Assembly: GCF_000711295.1 (NCBI RefSeq)
Contig: NZ_JOMJ01000004.1
Location: forward strand, 682,001-746,000
Source: Desulfohalovibrio reitneri
Lineage (GTDB): Bacteria > Desulfobacterota > Desulfovibrionia > Desulfovibrionales > Desulfovibrionaceae
Direction: 5' to 3'
DNA: 64,000 nt
Shown: piece after piece, positions 61,914 to 64,000 of the stretch
How the letters are laid out: each line of letters begins with the position of its first letter
Position numbering within the stretch: position 1 is the first letter of the stretch
Made by a program: the position numbers and the translations under genes
The notes under the pieces: generated by a model
What the model saw: the letters and a program-made list of their open reading frames with translations, nothing else
Database searches by the model: none
What the model was told of the DNA's origin: nothing

Positions 61914-63154
61914 CCAGGATGAAAGGAATCGAGGCCTTCAAGCCCCTCATCGGAGCTGAGTCGGTTGAGCGCATCAAGTCCAAGGCCGCCATGGTGGACG
62001 ACATGCATGTGGTGCACGTCAACTCCACCTTCTACGGCGGAGGGGTGGCCGAACTGCTCTCCTCCCTGACCATCCTCATGAACCAGCTGGGCGTGCGCAC
62101 CGGCTGGCGGGTCATCCAGGGATCGCCGGATTTCTTCAGCATAACCAAAAAGATGCACAACGCCCTGCAAGGTGGCGGCATCCGCCTGACCCAGCTGAAA
62201 AAGGACATCTACGAGCGGGTGGTGGAAAAGAACGCCATGCGCAACCATTTTCAGGACCACGACCTGGTCATGGTGCATGATCCCCAGCCTTTGCCGCTCA
62301 TCCAGCATTACCGCCGCCGCTGCCCATGGGTCTGGCGCTGCCATGTGGACCTTTCCGAGCCGCACGAGGAACTGTGGGACTACCTCAAGCAATTCGTCAG
62401 CCAGTACGACGCCACCATCGTCAGCACCAGGGGGTACACCCGCGACCTGGACTCGCCCCAACTCCGTTTCCACCCCGCCCTGGACCCGTTCGACTCCAAA
62501 AACGTTGAGATGGGCGAGAAGGAGATAACCGGCCGGCTGGAGCATTACGGCATCCCCACCGATAGGCCCCTGGTTGTGCAGATTTCCCGTTTCGACAAAT
62601 GGAAGGATCCGGAGGGGGTGGTCGAGGCCTTCAAGAAGGCCAGGGAAGAAGTGGACGCTACCCTTGTTCTGTTGGGCAACATCGCCACCGACGACCCCGA
62701 GGGCGAGAGGGTGTACCAGTCCCTGATGGATTGCCGCGAGGAACGCATCATCATCCTCTCCAAGCAGGACACCTCCCTGGTCAACGCTTTGCAGCGGCGG
62801 GCCGCAGTGGTGGTGCAGAAGTCCATCCGCGAGGGGTTCGGCCTGACCGTGACCGAGGCCATGTGGAAGGGGACGGCCGTCGTTGGCGGCCGGGCCGGAG
62901 GTATTCCCTCCCAGATCACGGATGGCGAGAACGGATTCCTGGTGGATTCCGTTGATGAGTGTGCGGAGCGAATAAAACAGCTCATTGGCGACGAATCCCT
63001 GCGCCAGCGGCTCGGCGAGGCCGCCATTGAAACCGTGCGGGAGAACTTTCTTCTCAGCAGGCTGGCGGAGCAGCACCTGGATCTTATGGGGTCGTTCCAC
63101 TCGGAGTTCACTTTGGAAGGCATGTCCACCTGTCGCGTCAATGGAGGAGACTAG
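61910..63154 (+). CDS. treT: trehalose synthase (glycosyltransferring), TreT-like GT4
   Basis: The 414-residue GT4 enzyme shows the TreT/trehalose phosphorylase pattern: VVHVNSTFYGGGVAELLSSL, VMVHDPQPLPLI, RCHVDLSEPHEELWDYL, PALDPFDSKN, QISRFDKWKDPEGVV and the C-terminal KSIREGFGLTVTEAMWKGTAVVGG. TreT makes trehalose from nucleotide-glucose and glucose. Trehalose phosphorylase of the same clade is an alternative. It is coupled to atpG by a 4-bp overlap. Confidence 0.85.
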   Translation: MTRMKGIEAFKPLIGAESVERIKSKAAMVDDMHVVHVNSTFYGGGVAELLSSLTILMNQLGVRTGWRVIQGSPDFFSITKKMHNALQGGGIRLTQLKKDIYERVVEKNAMRNHFQDHDLVMVHDPQPLPLIQHYRRRCPWVWRCHVDLSEPHEELWDYLKQFVSQYDATIVSTRGYTRDLDSPQLRFHPALDPFDSKNVEMGEKEITGRLEHYGIPTDRPLVVQISRFDKWKDPEGVVEAFKKAREEVDATLVLLGNIATDDPEGERVYQSLMDCREERIIILSKQDTSLVNALQRRAAVVVQKSIREGFGLTVTEAMWKGTAVVGGRAGGIPSQITDGENGFLVDSVDECAERIKQLIGDESLRQRLGEAAIETVRENFLLSRLAEQHLDLMGSFHSEFTLEGMSTCRVNGGD

Positions 63155-63155
63155 G

Positions 63156-64000
63156 GTGCGCGTGTGCATGTTCACCAACACCTATCTGCCACACGTTGGC
63201 GGTGTGGCCCGCTCTGTGGACGCGTTCAGCCGTGACTTGGCGGCCAGGGGACACGAGGTGCTGGTGGTGGCTCCCACCTTTCCGGACAAGGAGGACGGCG
63301 AGGAGCCGGGGCCGGTGGCCGGAGTGAGCGTCTTTCGAGTCCCCGCCATCCAGAATTTCAACGGTTCGGATTTCTCGGTGCGGCTTCCCATGCCCTTCCG
63401 GCTGAGCAAGCGCATAGACGGCTTCAATCCGGACCTCATCCACTCCCACCACCCCTTCCTCCTGGGTGACGCCGCTCTGCGGGCGGCCGAGGTGCGCGGA
63501 CTGCCCGTGGTCTTTACCCACCACACCATGTACGAGCGCTATACCCATTATGTGCTGGAAACCGAGGCCATGAAACGCTTCGTGATCCAGCTTTCCACCG
63601 GCTACGCCAACCTGGTGGACCGGGTTGTGGCTCCATCCGAGAGCGTTGCCGAGGTGTTGCGGCGACGCAAGGTCAAGACGCCCATCCGGGTGGTGCCCAC
63701 CGGAGTGGATACGAAATTCTTCGCCTCCGGTGACGGTGAGCGGTTCCGAGTCAAACACGGCATCGAAACGAGTACGCCTGTTGTCGGCCATCTGGGCAGA
63801 TTGGCTTTCGAGAAGAATCTCGACTACCTGGGGCGTGCCGTCGCCGAGTACCTTCGCCATAACGAAGGCGTTTTCCTGGTGGCAGGGAACGGGCCGGCGG
63901 AAAAGCGGCTGCGGAACATCTTTTCGGAGGAAAAGCTCAAGGGGCACCTGCTGCTGGTCGGCATGCTGCAAGGGGACGACTTGGCCGACTGCTACAAGGC
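63156..64000 (+). CDS. GT4-family glycosyltransferase, N-terminal part
   Basis: The 281 codons present begin MRVCMFTNTYLPHVGGVARS and have a GT-B N-domain (PDLIHSHHPFLLGDAALRAA, VVFTHHTMYERYTHYV) and the start of the nucleotide domain (RVVPTGVDTKFF, VVGHLGRLAFEKNLDYLG). This resembles diacylglycerol and mannosyl glycosyltransferases that use UDP- or GDP-sugars. GTG 63156 is chosen because GGAGGAG lies 6 bp upstream; ATG 63141 would overlap treT more. The gene is cut by the window end. Confidence 0.87.
   Translation, partial: MRVCMFTNTYLPHVGGVARSVDAFSRDLAARGHEVLVVAPTFPDKEDGEEPGPVAGVSVFRVPAIQNFNGSDFSVRLPMPFRLSKRIDGFNPDLIHSHHPFLLGDAALRAAEVRGLPVVFTHHTMYERYTHYVLETEAMKRFVIQLSTGYANLVDRVVAPSESVAEVLRRRKVKTPIRVVPTGVDTKFFASGDGERFRVKHGIETSTPVVGHLGRLAFEKNLDYLGRAVAEYLRHNEGVFLVAGNGPAEKRLRNIFSEEKLKGHLLLVGMLQGDDLADCYK

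Overview
The window is high-GC, densely coded bacterial DNA and most resembles an anaerobic sulfate reducer of the Desulfovibrionales. This rests on a Desulfovibrio-type outer-membrane porin, a cytoplasmic HdrABC/MvhDGA electron-bifurcating hydrogenase operon, an oxygen-independent (radical SAM) sulfatase-maturation system and a probable selenoprotein. Two trehalose-making routes, an osmolyte-type binding protein and an N-type rotary ATPase suggest a salt-adapted organism. The taxonomic and ecological reading is inference.

Layout. 1-4.9 kb (minus): a coupled hisD-purC-fabI-DegT aminotransferase run (the last gene is cut by the window start) and a porin with its own terminator. 5.1-10.8 kb: uvrC and a secreted FG-GAP protein (plus), then a metallo-beta-lactamase-fold hydrolase, ubiX and a SAM methyltransferase (minus). 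10.9 kb: tRNA-Arg(CCG). 11.1-15.6 kb: a choline-O-sulfate island made of an IclR regulator, choline-sulfatase, its anaerobic maturase and a betaine/choline-type binding protein. 15.7-28.1 kb: an amphi-Trp protein, then a minus-strand glycerol regulon (glpA, glpB, ABC transporter glpSTPQUV, glpK, cupin), with glpR divergent. 28.2-29.5 kb: a GlpC-like Fe-S protein whose frame is crossed by one UGA codon, best read as selenocysteine. 29.5-31.5 kb (minus): RNase Z and a D-lactate dehydrogenase. After a 620-bp regulatory gap, 32.1-39.0 kb holds hdrA-hdrC-hdrB-mvhD-mvhG-mvhA and a hydrogenase maturation protease. 39.1-46.2 kb (minus): treZ, GH57 and treY, coupled by 4-bp overlaps. 46.3-50.8 kb: phosphoribosyltransferase, phospholipase D-VTT fusion, endonuclease/exonuclease/phosphatase and aldo/keto reductase. 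50.9-52.8 kb: a small membrane-protein gene split by a complete IS5-type element. 52.8-64 kb: ppsA, a full N-ATPase operon (atpDCQRBEFAG), treT and a GT4 glycosyltransferase, nearly all joined by overlapping stop/start codons.

How the genes fit together. Glycerol would be imported by an ATP-driven transporter, phosphorylated by GlpK and oxidised by GlpAB plus the divergent Fe-S selenoprotein. Choline-O-sulfate could supply both choline and sulfate. Hydrogen could be oxidised by Mvh/Hdr with bifurcation to ferredoxin and a disulfide-type acceptor. Trehalose could be made from glycogen-type polymers (TreY/TreZ) or from nucleotide-glucose (TreT). The linkage of PEP synthase, N-ATPase and TreT in one translationally coupled array, with an IS inserted in the gene just upstream, is the most striking undescribed arrangement. 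The UGA-containing GlpC-like gene with a SECIS-like hairpin is the most striking single gene.
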